From positions 1-64,000 of the forward strand of contig NZ_JAGIXS010000002.1 of NCBI RefSeq assembly GCF_030014915.1: a stretch of 64,000 nt of DNA, read 5' to 3'. Shown piece by piece: positions 1 to 8,763 of the stretch. A program made the position numbers and the translations under genes. Below the pieces are notes generated by a model. The model saw only the letters and a list, made by a program, of their open reading frames with translations. It was not told where the DNA came from and did not search any database. The stretch comes from Pelomonas sp. V22. Its GTDB lineage: Bacteria; Pseudomonadota; Gammaproteobacteria; Burkholderiales; Burkholderiaceae_C. Within the stretch, counting starts at the first letter, position 1. The number at the start of each line of letters is the position of its first letter.

Positions 1-181
1 GAGATACTTCGCCGGCAGAGTTCGAGCGACGCCATTCCCAACGGCTCAAAAGTGTCTAGGGAACCCGGGGCGATTCAGCTCCGAAACTGCGACAACAATT
101 CGCCCCACGCAGAACTGGCACTCTTTGTGAATCAACAACTTATGGAGCAGCCTCACGGGGCTAAATGTCGACCCCTTACTC

Positions 182-499
182 TTGCATGAAATCCTCGATG
201 AGCGCGTCTTCAACTTTGCCCAGGCGGCCCAGCAGCACTTTGCGACCAACGACCTGCTTGTCGTGCTCGACCTCCGGGACGATGCGCCGGAATTGCAAGC
301 CCTGCCGCGCCAGCGCCTGGCCGAGGCGGACGAACTGCCACTGGACGTCCGGCTCAAGCTTGCCCGACCGGCTGCTGATCTCGAGGAAGTCTTGGGATCG
401 CCCGCTCAATCTTTCTGGTTCCTCGTGATCTACGAAGACGAGGACTCAGATTGCGCAGCCATCAATGCCGCCATGCTGGAGCCGCGCGGCCAGGCTTAG
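182..499 (+). CDS. Hypothetical protein, weakly supported
   Basis: This is a 105-residue reading frame that I do not recognise. It opens with TTG; the frame is open back to position 131, but no ATG or GTG is available and no good ribosome binding site is visible. Support comes only from codon use: third positions are mostly G or C, as in the neighbouring genes. The product would be soluble and acidic, rich in Ala, Leu, Asp and Glu, with no signal peptide or membrane segment. An antisense frame at 176-409 shares codon register and cannot be fully excluded. It ends just before the convergent YciI-like gene. Low confidence. Confidence 0.3.
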   Translation: MHEILDERVFNFAQAAQQHFATNDLLVVLDLRDDAPELQALPRQRLAEADELPLDVRLKLARPAADLEEVLGSPAQSFWFLVIYEDEDSDCAAINAAMLEPRGQA

Positions 500-502
500 C
501 CC

Positions 503-874
503 TTAAGGGGCCAGATAGAAATCCATGGGGATGAGTTCCACCGCCCAGCCGCCCGCTTCACCCAGCGTAGCGGCCGGGTGCATGGAGGCGATGCGCAGCG
601 CCTCCTCGGGGTTGTCCGCCTCGATGATGAACAGCCCACCGACCACTTCCTTGGACTCGGTGTACGGCCCGTCGCTGATGTGCGTCTTGCCGCCACGCGG
701 CCGCAAGGTACGCCAGTTCTCCAGGTCCCCGAGCGATGCCGACACCAGCACCTTGCCGGTGGCACGCATCTTTTCGTCCAGAGCCGGACATTGGCTGACC
801 AGGGCCTTGACCTCGTCGGGCGCCATGGTGGCGAACTTCTCGGGAGTGAAGTAAGCGAGTCCCAGGTACTTCAT
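503..874 (-). CDS. YciI-like (YCII/DGPF domain) protein
   Basis: This 123-residue protein belongs to the YCII-related, DGPF-type family. The family signature appears as DGPYTESKE near the middle, followed by GGLFIIEADNPEEAL and a C-terminal strand ending in MDFYLAP. Family members are small ferredoxin-fold proteins; many sit next to ECF sigma factors, but none is visible here, and the biochemical role is unknown. The start at 874 is preferred over an upstream ATG at 1066 because AAAGGA lies directly ahead of it and the domain begins at this Met. It is divergent from the amidohydrolase gene. The family call is secure; the function is not. Confidence 0.85.
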   Translation of the reverse strand: MKYLGLAYFTPEKFATMAPDEVKALVSQCPALDEKMRATGKVLVSASLGDLENWRTLRPRGGKTHISDGPYTESKEVVGGLFIIEADNPEEALRIASMHPAATLGEAGGWAVELIPMDFYLAP

Positions 875-1058
875 GCGGAATTCCTTTTGAACGATTGACC
901 TATGAACGACGGGCCGACCGGCAGGGAATCGACAGGTGCAGGCGCCAACGGGCCGTGCCTGCGGAAAACCCTTGTCTTCATGCCCCCATCCTCCCTGCCC
1001 AATGGCCCTGTTCCTGAATCCAGGCTGGGCGCAGTGTAGACAAGGCCGCCCCCTGTCT

Positions 1059-1088
1059 TTGGTCACACCTGCGTCACGCCGCTATGCT
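1059..1088 (+). promoter_or_regulatory. Possible promoter of the amidohydrolase gene
   Basis: TTGGTC (1059-1064) and TATGCT (1083-1088) are separated by 18 bp and lie about 50 bp before the chosen start. Both hexamers match the sigma-70 consensus only partly, so this is a weak call. Confidence 0.25.
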
Positions 1089-1137
1089 CCGCGCCGACCG
1101 TTTCTTTCCACACCTCTCTCACCGAAAGATCCACCCG

Positions 1138-4100
1138 ATGCCTACCTTCGCCGCCATGCGCCACCCGCGCCTGAGCCTGCTGGCCACCGCCCTCATCCTG
1201 GGCCTTGGTCAGGCTGCACAAGCCCAGACTGCCGCTCCTGCCGCAGATACCGCCGCCAAGAAGCCGGCCTGGAACGTCAACGCGCCACCCGGACCTGCAA
1301 AGACGGTCAACCTCGACACACGCACCGGCAGCTGGATGAGCGTGGACGTGAGCCCCGACGGCAAGACCCTCGTGTTCGACCTGCTGGGCGACCTCTACAC
1401 GCTGCCGATCGGTGGCGGTGAAGCCAAGGCGCTGACGCATTCGATGGCCTGGGAGCACCAGGCGCGCTGGTCGCCGGACGGCAAGCAGATTGCCTTCCTG
1501 TCCGACGCCGCTGGTGGCGACAACGTCTGGGTGATGAATGCCGACGGCAGCAATCCGCGCCAGGTCACCAAGGAAGACTTCCGCCTGCTCAACAACCCGG
1601 TCTGGCACCCGAACGGCAAGTACATCCTGGCGCGCAAGCACTACACCGGCACGCGCTCGGCCGGCTCCGGCGAGATCTGGATGTACCACCTCGACGGTGG
1701 CAAGGGCCTGCAGCTGAACGAGAAGCCCAACTGGCAGAAGGACCTCGGCGAGCCGGCGATTTCGCCCGATGGCAACTACCTTTACTACTCGAACGACGCC
1801 ACGCCCGGCCGCGCGTTTGAGTACAACAAGGACAGCAATGGCGAGATCTTCAAGATCTTCCGCCAGGACCTGCGCGACGGCACGACCGAGGCCTTCGTGC
1901 AGGGCGCCGGCGGCGCGATCCGCCCGACGCCCTCGCCCGACGGCAAGTACCTCGCCTTCGTGCGCCGCGTGCGCAACCAGAGCACCCTCTTCCTGAAGGA
2001 CCTGCAAACCGGCCGCGAATTCGCCGCCTGGGGTGAGCTGGAGCGCGACCTGCAGGAATCCTGGTCGGTCTATGGCGTCTACCCCTCGTTCGCCTGGACG
2101 CCGGATGCCAAGAACATCGTGGTCTGGGCCAAGGGCAAGCTGTGGCGCGTCGACCCGTTCAAGAGCAGCGCCAGCGAGATCGCCTTCCACGTGAAGGACA
2201 CGCGTGAAGTGCGTGAGGCGCTGCGCGTGCCGCAGGTCGTGGCACCGGACCAGTTCGACGTGCACCAGCTGCGCTGGGTGCGCGTGGCGCCGGACGGCAA
2301 GTCGGTCGTCTACTCGGCCATGGGGCATCTCTATGTGAAGGACCTCGCAGGCAACGGCACGGCCCGCCGCATCACCAAGCAGGGTGAGCATTTCGAGTTC
2401 TATCCAAGCTTCTCGCGCGACGGCCGCGAGCTGGTCTATGTGAGCTGGAACGACGAGAAGCTGGGCACGGTGCGCAAGCTGGACATCGCCAGCGGCAAGG
2501 AGACTGTGCTGACCACGGCGCCCGGCAAGTACCTGGCGCCGCGCTTCTCGCCGGATGGCAAGAGCGTGGTCTATCTGAAGTCGCGCGGCGGCTTCCTGAC
2601 CTCGCCCTGGTACGGCATCGAGAACGGCATCTACATCGTCGCGGCCGATGGCAAGGGCCAGCCGCAGCGCGTGGCCAAGGACGGCAATGACCCGCAGTTC
2701 GGCGCCAGCAATGACGCGATCTACCTGAGCCGCAGCCAGTCGACCAGCGAGGTCGACAGCGTGCGCAAGCTGGTGCGCGTGGACCTGAAGGATCGCAGCG
2801 AGACCGAGGTGGCGCGCAACGAGAACGGCGCCGACTACGCCATCTCGCCGGATGGCCAGTGGCTGGGCTTCACCGAGCGCTTCCATGCCTACGTGACTCC
2901 CCTGCCACAGACCGGCAAGCCCATCACCGTGGCGCCCAAGATGGACAGCATCCCGGTGCGGCAGCTGGACGTGAACGCCGGCGAGCAGATGCACTGGTCG
3001 GCCGACAGCCAGAAGCTGCACTTCGCCATGGGCGACGAGCTGTTCACCGTGCCGCTGTCGCAGGCCTTTGCTGTCGGTGCCGACGGCAAGACTGCTCCCT
3101 ACAAGCCGCAGGAGAGCGGCCAGAAGATCGGCTTCAAGGCGACCAGCGACAAGCCCACCGGCAAGATCGTGATCACCGGGGCCCGCATCGCCACGATGCG
3201 CGGTGCGGCCGCAGATGAAGTGATCGAGAACGGCGTGATCGTGATCGATGGCAACCGCATTGCCGCCATCGGCAAGGCCGGCGAAGTGGCCGTGCCGGCT
3301 GACGCCAAGATCATGGACGCCAAGGGCAAGACCATCGTGCCGGGCTTCATCGACGCCCACTGGCATGGCGGCATGGGCGAGAGCGCGCTGATCCCGCAGC
3401 AGAGCTGGGTCAACTACGCCTCGCTGGCCTTCGGCCTGACCACCATCCACGACCCCAGCAACAACAGCGGCGAGATCTTCACGCAGTCCGAGATGCAGCG
3501 TGCCGGCCTGGTGGTCGGCCCGCGCATCTACTCGACCGGCACCATCCTGTACGGCGCCAAGACGCCTTTCACCGCTGTGATCAACAGCTACGACGACGCC
3601 CTGACCCACCTGAAGCGCATGAAGGCGGCCGGCGCCATCAGCGTCAAGAGCTACCAGCAGCCGCGCCGCGAGCAGCGCCAGCAGGTGATCGAGGCTGCGC
3701 GCCAGACCGGCATGATGGTCGTGCCCGAGGGCGGCTCGATGTTCCAGCTGAACATGAGCATGGTGGTCGACGGCCACACCGGCGTGGAGCATGCGCTGCC
3801 CATCGCCAAGGTCTACGACGACGTCAAGCAGTTCTGGAGCCAGACGCAAGTCGGCTACACGCCCACGCTGAACGTGGCCTACGGTGGCCTCGATGGCGAG
3901 CACTACTGGTACGCCCGCACCGAGGTCTGGAAGCACCCCATCCTCAGCAAGTTCGTGCCGGCCAGCGTGCTGGTGCCGCGCAGCGTGCGCCGCGAGACCG
4001 CGCCCGAGGAAGACTTCAACGTCATCCAGGTCGCCAAGACGGCAGCCGAACTGCAGCGCGCCGGCGTGCCGGCCAATATTGGTGCCCACGGCCAGCGTGA

Positions 4101-4458
4101 AGGCCTGGGCGCGCACTGGGAGATGTGGATGTTCGGCCTCGGCGGCATGAACTCGCTGGAAGCGCTGCGCACCGCCACCATCAACCCGGCCCGTTACCTC
4201 GGTCTCGACAAGGACGTGGGTTCGCTGGAAGTGGGCAAGCTGGCCGACCTGGTGGTGATTGACGGCGACGTGCTGAAGGACATCCGCCAGAGCGACCGCA
4301 TCAGCCACGTGATGATCAACGGCCGCGTGTTCGAGGTGCCCTCGATGAACGAAGTGATCTCGCGCAGCAAGCCGCGCAAGCCCTTCTTCTTCGATGGCTC
4401 CGATGCCAAGGGCATGCCGGTCGACATGGAGCTGACCGGCCACGGCCATGGCGACTGA
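1138..4458 (+). CDS. Secreted TolB-like beta-propeller / amidohydrolase fusion
   Basis: The product is 1106 residues with a Sec-type signal peptide (about residues 7-30, ending in AQA-Q). Residues of about 55-650 carry repeated WSPDGK/SPDGK motifs of PD40 (TolB-like) propeller blades. From about 680 onward there is a metal-dependent amidohydrolase domain: PGFIDAHWHGG gives the HxH metal pair (H741, H743), and VEHALPIAK and GAHGQREGLGAHWEMW supply later candidate ligands. Similar periplasmic fusions are usually annotated as amidohydrolase, and the substrate is unknown (imidazolonepropionase/prolidase-like hydrolases are the nearest relatives I know). An upstream ATG at 1084 precedes the signal sequence and is less likely. 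It appears to be a single-gene unit ending in a strong hairpin. Confidence 0.88.
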   Translation: MPTFAAMRHPRLSLLATALILGLGQAAQAQTAAPAADTAAKKPAWNVNAPPGPAKTVNLDTRTGSWMSVDVSPDGKTLVFDLLGDLYTLPIGGGEAKALTHSMAWEHQARWSPDGKQIAFLSDAAGGDNVWVMNADGSNPRQVTKEDFRLLNNPVWHPNGKYILARKHYTGTRSAGSGEIWMYHLDGGKGLQLNEKPNWQKDLGEPAISPDGNYLYYSNDATPGRAFEYNKDSNGEIFKIFRQDLRDGTTEAFVQGAGGAIRPTPSPDGKYLAFVRRVRNQSTLFLKDLQTGREFAAWGELERDLQESWSVYGVYPSFAWTPDAKNIVVWAKGKLWRVDPFKSSASEIAFHVKDTREVREALRVPQVVAPDQFDVHQLRWVRVAPDGKSVVYSAMGHLYVKDLAGNGTARRITKQGEHFEFYPSFSRDGRELVYVSWNDEKLGTVRKLDIASGKETVLTTAPGKYLAPRFSPDGKSVVYLKSRGGFLTSPWYGIENGIYIVAADGKGQPQRVAKDGNDPQFGASNDAIYLSRSQSTSEVDSVRKLVRVDLKDRSETEVARNENGADYAISPDGQWLGFTERFHAYVTPLPQTGKPITVAPKMDSIPVRQLDVNAGEQMHWSADSQKLHFAMGDELFTVPLSQAFAVGADGKTAPYKPQESGQKIGFKATSDKPTGKIVITGARIATMRGAAADEVIENGVIVIDGNRIAAIGKAGEVAVPADAKIMDAKGKTIVPGFIDAHWHGGMGESALIPQQSWVNYASLAFGLTTIHDPSNNSGEIFTQSEMQRAGLVVGPRIYSTGTILYGAKTPFTAVINSYDDALTHLKRMKAAGAISVKSYQQPRREQRQQVIEAARQTGMMVVPEGGSMFQLNMSMVVDGHTGVEHALPIAKVYDDVKQFWSQTQVGYTPTLNVAYGGLDGEHYWYARTEVWKHPILSKFVPASVLVPRSVRRETAPEEDFNVIQVAKTAAELQRAGVPANIGAHGQREGLGAHWEMWMFGLGGMNSLEALRTATINPARYLGLDKDVGSLEVGKLADLVVIDGDVLKDIRQSDRISHVMINGRVFEVPSMNEVISRSKPRKPFFFDGSDAKGMPVDMELTGHGHGD

Positions 4459-4482
4459 GGCTGTCCTGGCCTGAGTGTCCGA

Positions 4483-4507
4483 GGGGCCGCCGCGGCGGCC
4501 CCTTTTT
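4483..4507 (+). terminator. Rho-independent terminator after the amidohydrolase gene
   Basis: A 20-base self-complementary GC block (4483-4502, GGGGCCGCCG and its complement) is followed by five T. The T-run is on the plus strand, so it serves the amidohydrolase gene. It overlaps the stop codon of the convergent MDR gene by two bases. Confidence 0.8.
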
Positions 4508-5507
4508 ATTTGACGCGGATGACCACCTTGCCCTTGGCGCGCCCCGACTCGACGTAGGCGAGAGCCTCGGTGGTGGAGGCAAAGGGGAACACCTTGTCGA
4601 TCACCGGCCGGATGGCACCGGCCTCGACGAGGCTGGTGATCTCGCGCAGCTGGCTGCCGCTGGCCTTCATGAACAGGAAGCGGTAGTCGAGGCCCAGGCT
4701 GCGCGCCTTGCGCCGCACGCCCGAGCTCAGCAGCCGGATGACCAGCTTCACGAAGCCCGGCGCCGCGATCTGCTGGCCGAACGCAGGATCGGCCGGCCCC
4801 GAGATGGAGACAAGCTTGCCGCCGCGCCTGAGTACGCGCAGCGACTTGTCCAGCGCCTTGCCGTCCTGGCTGTGAAGCACCAGGTCGTAGTCGCGCAGTT
4901 GCGCCTCGAAATCCTGCGTCCGGTAGTCGACGACCACATCAGCGCCCAGGCGCTTCACGAGCTCGGCATTGGTCGCGCTGGTGGTCGTGGCAACGTGGGC
5001 GCCCAGATGCTTGGCCAGCTGGATGGCGAAGGTGCCCACGCCGCCCGAGCCGGCCTGGATGAACACCTTCTGCCCCTTCTTCAGCTGTGCCACTTCCACC
5101 AGCGCCTGCCAGGCGGTCAGGCCCACCAGCGGGAGTGAGGCCGCTTCTTCCATCGTGAGGCCCTGGGGCTTGAGCGCCAGCGAGGCCTCCCGGACCGGAA
5201 TGAGCTCGGCGAAGCTGCCGATCCGGAAATCATCGGCCCGCGCATAGACCTCGTCGCCCGGCTTGAACCGCCGCACGCCCGGGCCGACCTTCACCACCAC
5301 GCCGGCCAGGTCGTGGCCCAGGATCAGCGGCATGCGATAGGGCAGGATGAGCTTGAACTCGCCGTCCCGGATCTTGGAGTCCAGCAGGTTGACGGCCGCA
5401 GCGTGCACCTGCACCAGCACTTCGTCATCGCGCAGCGCCGGCTCCGGCATCTCGGCCTGGCGCAGCGCGCGCTGTTTCCCATAACCATCGAGGACAAATG
5501 CTTTCAT
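4506..5507 (-). CDS. NADP-dependent MDR-family oxidoreductase (quinone reductase-like)
   Basis: This 333-residue protein is a zinc-independent medium-chain dehydrogenase/reductase. The N-terminal GroES-like fold carries LGHDLAGVV (about 63-71) and PGDEVYAR. The Rossmann domain has the cofactor loop AGSGGVG at residues 152-158, and a GADVVVDYR segment follows. No catalytic or structural zinc cysteine cluster is present, which favours the quinone oxidoreductase/enoyl reductase branch over alcohol dehydrogenases. The gene lies 18 bp behind the SDR gene on the same strand, so the two are probably cotranscribed under the upstream TetR regulator. The substrate is not predictable; an electrophile or quinone detoxification role is inference. 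Confidence 0.88.
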   Translation of the reverse strand: MKAFVLDGYGKQRALRQAEMPEPALRDDEVLVQVHAAAVNLLDSKIRDGEFKLILPYRMPLILGHDLAGVVVKVGPGVRRFKPGDEVYARADDFRIGSFAELIPVREASLALKPQGLTMEEAASLPLVGLTAWQALVEVAQLKKGQKVFIQAGSGGVGTFAIQLAKHLGAHVATTTSATNAELVKRLGADVVVDYRTQDFEAQLRDYDLVLHSQDGKALDKSLRVLRRGGKLVSISGPADPAFGQQIAAPGFVKLVIRLLSSGVRRKARSLGLDYRFLFMKASGSQLREITSLVEAGAIRPVIDKVFPFASTTEALAYVESGRAKGKVVIRVK

Positions 5508-5525
5508 GATCTTCTTTCCTTGGGT

Positions 5526-6338
5526 TCAGGCCTGGAGACGCAGGTCCTTGCGCACGCCGGCATCCAGCACGCGGGCGGGTGCGAAGCGGCGCAGCCATTG
5601 CATGCGGCTGGCGAGTCCGGGGGCATAGTGGATCTTGGGGCGCGCTGCCTGCGCCGCCTTCAGCACCATCTCGGCCACCACCTCGGGGCCGTCGGCGCCC
5701 ACCAGCACTTCCTTCACCCTCCTCTCCACGCCCGCGCGGATCTCGCGGTACACCTCGAGCGGCGCGTCGGGCTGCATCAGGTTCGCCTCGAACGGCGTGT
5801 TGATGTAGGCCGGCTCGACCACCGAGACGCGGATGCCCTGCGTGCGCAGTTCGTGGTCCAGCGACTCCGAGTAGCCCGCCACCGCATGCTTGGTGGCCGA
5901 ATACAGCGCCATGTAGGGCATGGGCAAGAAGCCCAGCACCGAGCCGATGTTGATGATGCGCCCACTGCCCTGGCTGCGCATCTGCGGCACCACGGCGCGG
6001 GTCATCCGGACGATGCCGAAGAAGTTGGTGTCAAAGATGGCCCGCGCCTGCTCCAGCGAGCTCTCTTCAGCGCCCGCCGGCGCCAGCCCGAAGCCCGCGT
6101 TGTTGACGAGCAGGTCGATGCGTCCTTCGCGCTGCATCAGCGTCCGCACGGCAGCGTCGACCGATGCGTCGCTGCCGACGTCCAGCGGCAGCATCTCGAA
6201 CGAGGCCCCCCTCGCCGGGGCGCCGCGGCGGCTGGTGCCATAGACCTTGTAGCCGGCCTTGGCCAGCCGTTCTGCCGTGGCCTGGCCGATGCCCGATGAG
6301 GCACCGGTCACGAGGGCGATCTTCTGGGGTTCTTTCAT
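5526..6338 (-). CDS. Short-chain dehydrogenase/reductase (SDR)
   Basis: This 270-residue classical SDR has the cofactor motif TGASSGIG at 11-18, NNAG at 79-82, and the catalytic Ser133, Tyr146 and Lys150 (YSATK). The Arg pair after KVYGTS suggests NADP preference, which is inference from family rules. The gene follows tetR on the same strand after a 106-bp gap that holds a candidate operator, and it is 18 bp upstream of the MDR gene. The arrangement tetR-SDR-MDR is typical of an inducible detoxification or redox module. The substrate is unknown. Confidence 0.9.
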   Translation of the reverse strand: MKEPQKIALVTGASSGIGQATAERLAKAGYKVYGTSRRGAPARGASFEMLPLDVGSDASVDAAVRTLMQREGRIDLLVNNAGFGLAPAGAEESSLEQARAIFDTNFFGIVRMTRAVVPQMRSQGSGRIINIGSVLGFLPMPYMALYSATKHAVAGYSESLDHELRTQGIRVSVVEPAYINTPFEANLMQPDAPLEVYREIRAGVERRVKEVLVGADGPEVVAEMVLKAAQAARPKIHYAPGLASRMQWLRRFAPARVLDAGVRKDLRLQA

Positions 6339-6385
6339 GCTGTTTCTCCGTCAATGCGTGGGCTGGGTGAACGAGTCTGCGCGCA

Positions 6386-6403
6386 TTTCGCATGATGTTC
6401 GCA
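6386..6403 (-). promoter_or_regulatory. Candidate TetR operator upstream of the SDR gene
   Basis: The 12-mer TTTCGCATGATG (6386-6397) recurs exactly at the tetR start (7031-7042). Here it also forms a direct repeat of TTCGCA (6387-6392 and 6398-6403) with an 11-bp period, about one helical turn. It lies 48-65 bp upstream of the SDR start. The operator role is inferred. Confidence 0.45.
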
Positions 6404-6444
6404 ATATGTAAAGACGAGCAAATGGGCGGCGTTCATCGCCAAGT

Positions 6445-7038
6445 TCAGGACGTTGCGGGGAGCAGATGCTTGAGGGCGGCCTCGCGAAGGCCATCGGACA
6501 GGGCCGGGTCGTCCACCGCGCGGGCCAGCATCAGGGCGCCGACCATGGTGGACACGGTGACCAGCGCGCGCTCATGGGCCGCGGGCTGCCCCCAGTCGGG
6601 CGTCTGCCGGGCCGCGAGGTCGACCATTTCCTTGATGTGTCGGGTGGTCACCCGGCGCACCTCGGCCGCCTGGCGTGAGGATTCGGAACCCAGCGCCGCC
6701 AACGGGCAGCCTGCTTCAACCTGCACGAGATGTTCCTTGGACAGGTAGGCCCGCAGCATGGCCTCCAGGGACTTGCCGGGTGGCACGCTCGCCACGACCT
6801 CCATGACGGCAGCCGCCGACTCAGCGCAGGCCTGGCCGGCCGCCTCGGCCAACATGGCCTCGCGCGAGGCGAAGTGGGCATAGAAGGCACCGTGCGTCAG
6901 GCCGGCCTCCTTCATGATGTCCGCGACACCAGTTCCGTCGTAGCCGCTGCGCCGGATGGCCCGGGCAGCCACAGCGACGATACGCTCGTGCGTTTCTTCC
7001 TTGGCCGCAGCTCGGGCGCTGATTTGCTGTTTTCGCAT
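6445..7038 (-). CDS. TetR/AcrR-family transcriptional regulator
   Basis: This 197-residue repressor-type protein has an N-terminal HTH (about residues 16-62) with the family pattern GYDGTGVADIMKEAGLTHGAFYAHFASREAML. The C-terminal all-alpha domain should bind an unknown ligand. I chose the start at 7038 because it begins just ahead of the DNA-binding domain; the alternative Mets at 7050 and 7101 lie within the regulatory DNA. A -10-like TATGAT (7046-7051) lies only eight bases upstream, so the mRNA may be leaderless. Its likely targets are its own gene and the downstream SDR-MDR genes, which share a 12-mer sequence. Confidence 0.88.
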   Translation of the reverse strand: MRKQQISARAAAKEETHERIVAVAARAIRRSGYDGTGVADIMKEAGLTHGAFYAHFASREAMLAEAAGQACAESAAAVMEVVASVPPGKSLEAMLRAYLSKEHLVQVEAGCPLAALGSESSRQAAEVRRVTTRHIKEMVDLAARQTPDWGQPAAHERALVTVSTMVGALMLARAVDDPALSDGLREAALKHLLPATS

Positions 7039-7050
7039 GATGAGCATCAT
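7031..7050 (-). promoter_or_regulatory. Candidate autoregulatory operator over the tetR start
   Basis: The inverted repeat ATGATG-AG-CATCAT (7037-7050) overlaps both the start codon of tetR and a -10-like TATGAT on the minus strand. The flanking 12-mer (7031-7042) is repeated in the SDR promoter region. Part of the match is coding sequence, so chance cannot be ruled out. Confidence 0.4.
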
Positions 7051-7093
7051 ACAACAATTCGGGCGTGGGTGCACGACCCCGTGCCTCCCGTCC

Positions 7094-7127
7094 AAAAGCA
7101 AAAGGCCGGGCCACGTGGCCCGGCCTT
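7094..7127 (-). terminator. Rho-independent terminator after the DegP-like gene
   Basis: An 11-bp perfect stem GGCCGGGCCAC/GTGGCCCGGCC (7104-7125) is followed on the minus strand by TTTTGCTTTT. It lies about 30 bp past the protease stop codon. Confidence 0.88.
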
Positions 7128-7154
7128 GCCGGTTGGGATCTGTTGCCAGAAAAC

Positions 7155-8690
7155 TCAGCCGAGCTTGACCGGCAGGAAGATCTTGTCGCGTCCGCGCTGG
7201 ACCAGGAGGGCCACTGACTTGCCGCTGTCGGCCACGACCTTGCGCACCTGCTCGACCGAGCTGACCGGCGTGCCATTGATCGCCAGCAACACGTCGCCCG
7301 GGCGCACGCCAGCGTTGGCAGCGGGCCCCTGAGCTTCCTGGACCAGCAGGCCTTCTCGGGCACCGCCTTCGCGGCGCTCCTCGGGCTGCAGCGGGCGCAG
7401 CGCCAGACCCAGCTTGGGCTGGCCCGTGCCGGCTGCTTCATCCGCATCGGCCAACTGCGCCGGCTTCTCTGAGGCATCGCCCAGCTTGGCGCCGAGAGTT
7501 TCACGCTTGCCCTGTCGCCAGATCTCCAGCTTCACCGTCTCGCCCGGCGTGGCTTGGCCGAGCATCGCAGGCAGGTCGCTGGAAGCCACGATGGGCTGGC
7601 CATCGAGCTTGAGGATCACGTCACCGGAGCGCAGGCCGGCCTTGGCGCCGGGGCTGCCCTCTTCCACGCTGGCCACCAGGGCACCCTCGGGCTTGTCCAG
7701 CTTGAACGAGTCGGCAAAGCCCTGGTTCACGTCCTGGATCACGATGCCGAGGCGCGCATGCTGGGCCTTGCCGCCCTTCTCGATCTGCTGGCGCACGCGG
7801 TTGGCCACCTCGATCGGGATGGCGAAGGACAGGCCCTGGTAACCGCCGCTCTGGCTGTAGATCTGCGAGTTGATGCCCACCACCTCGCCACGCGCATTGA
7901 ACAGCGGGCCGCCGGAGTTGCCGGGGTTGATCGCCACATCGGTCTGGATGAAGGGCACGAAGCTTTCCTGCGGCAGCGCGCGGCCCTTGGCACTGACCAC
8001 GCCGGCGCTGACGCTGTTCTCGAAGCCGAAGGGCGAACCAATGGCCAGCACCCATTCACCGACGCGCAGGTCCTTGGTGGCGCCGAGCTGCACCACCGGC
8101 AGGTTCTTGGCTTCGATCTTCAGCACGGCCACGTCGGTCTTCGGATCGCTGCCCAGCACCTTGGCTGTGAACTCGCGGCGGTCGGTCAGCTTGACCGTCA
8201 CGTCCTTGGCATCGCGCACCACGTGGGCATTGGTCAGGATGATGCCGTCCGCGCTCACGATGAAGCCCGAACCCTGGCCACGCACCGGCATTTCACGTTG
8301 GCCGCCCTGGCCCGGCTGGCCGGGAATCTGGAAGCGGCGGAAGAACTCGTAGAACGGATCGTCCTCGTCGATGGGCATGCGGCGCTGGATGCCGCTGTTC
8401 GCCACCTTGGTCGAGCCGGTCACGCTGATGTTGACCACGGCCCCGCCCTGGCGGGCGGCGATGGTGGCGAAGTCGGGCATGGTGAGCGTGGTGGGCGCTG
8501 CGGCTGCGGCAGTGGCAGTGACGGGAGCCGTGGTCGCGGCGCTGGCGACCACGGTGTCGCTGCCGCTCACCTTGGTCAACGCGGTCTTGGCACCCTGCAT
8601 GGCGAGTGCGCCGGTGGCGGCGCCCAACACGCCGGCCGTGGCCAGAGCCCAGACCAAGCGCTTGGCGGGAATCATGCGTTCGACAGTCAT
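7155..8690 (-). CDS. DegP/DegQ-type periplasmic serine endoprotease
   Basis: This is a 511-residue S1C protease and chaperone of the envelope stress response. An N-terminal hydrophobic segment (about 11-31) acts as signal peptide or anchor, followed by a low-complexity Ala/Thr linker. The catalytic triad is His156 (TNAHVV), Asp186 (KTDVAVL) and Ser259 (GNSGGPL). Two PDZ domains occupy about 310-400 and 420-505. The start at 8690 is chosen because GGAGAGG lies just before it and would be inside the coding region if 8708 were used. The gene follows the two-component genes by 68 bp, and a PmrA/QseB-like direct repeat sits in that gap, suggesting control by this system. Confidence 0.93.
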   Translation of the reverse strand: MTVERMIPAKRLVWALATAGVLGAATGALAMQGAKTALTKVSGSDTVVASAATTAPVTATAAAAAPTTLTMPDFATIAARQGGAVVNISVTGSTKVANSGIQRRMPIDEDDPFYEFFRRFQIPGQPGQGGQREMPVRGQGSGFIVSADGIILTNAHVVRDAKDVTVKLTDRREFTAKVLGSDPKTDVAVLKIEAKNLPVVQLGATKDLRVGEWVLAIGSPFGFENSVSAGVVSAKGRALPQESFVPFIQTDVAINPGNSGGPLFNARGEVVGINSQIYSQSGGYQGLSFAIPIEVANRVRQQIEKGGKAQHARLGIVIQDVNQGFADSFKLDKPEGALVASVEEGSPGAKAGLRSGDVILKLDGQPIVASSDLPAMLGQATPGETVKLEIWRQGKRETLGAKLGDASEKPAQLADADEAAGTGQPKLGLALRPLQPEERREGGAREGLLVQEAQGPAANAGVRPGDVLLAINGTPVSSVEQVRKVVADSGKSVALLVQRGRDKIFLPVKLG

Positions 8691-8746
8691 TGCATCCTCT
8701 CCTTTCAAGGGAAAAAAATGGATGCGATGAACTTTGCAGCGCCGGA

Positions 8747-8763
8747 CTTAGACCTCGCTTAAG
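8747..8763 (-). promoter_or_regulatory. Candidate response-regulator box upstream of degP
   Basis: CTTAGA-N5-CTTAAG (plus strand; half-sites 8747-8752 and 8758-8763) matches the direct-repeat architecture of PmrA/QseB boxes, with half-sites 11 bp apart. It spans the stop codon of the kinase gene and lies 57 bp upstream of the protease start. The same design occurs upstream of the response regulator. Binding is inferred. Confidence 0.5.

Noticed and set aside
1063-4449. A 1128-residue open frame on the minus strand opposite the amidohydrolase gene
   Set aside because: It is a GC-rich antisense frame with His/Val/Ala-rich composition and no domain; the plus strand carries a clear signal peptide, propeller repeats and metal ligands.
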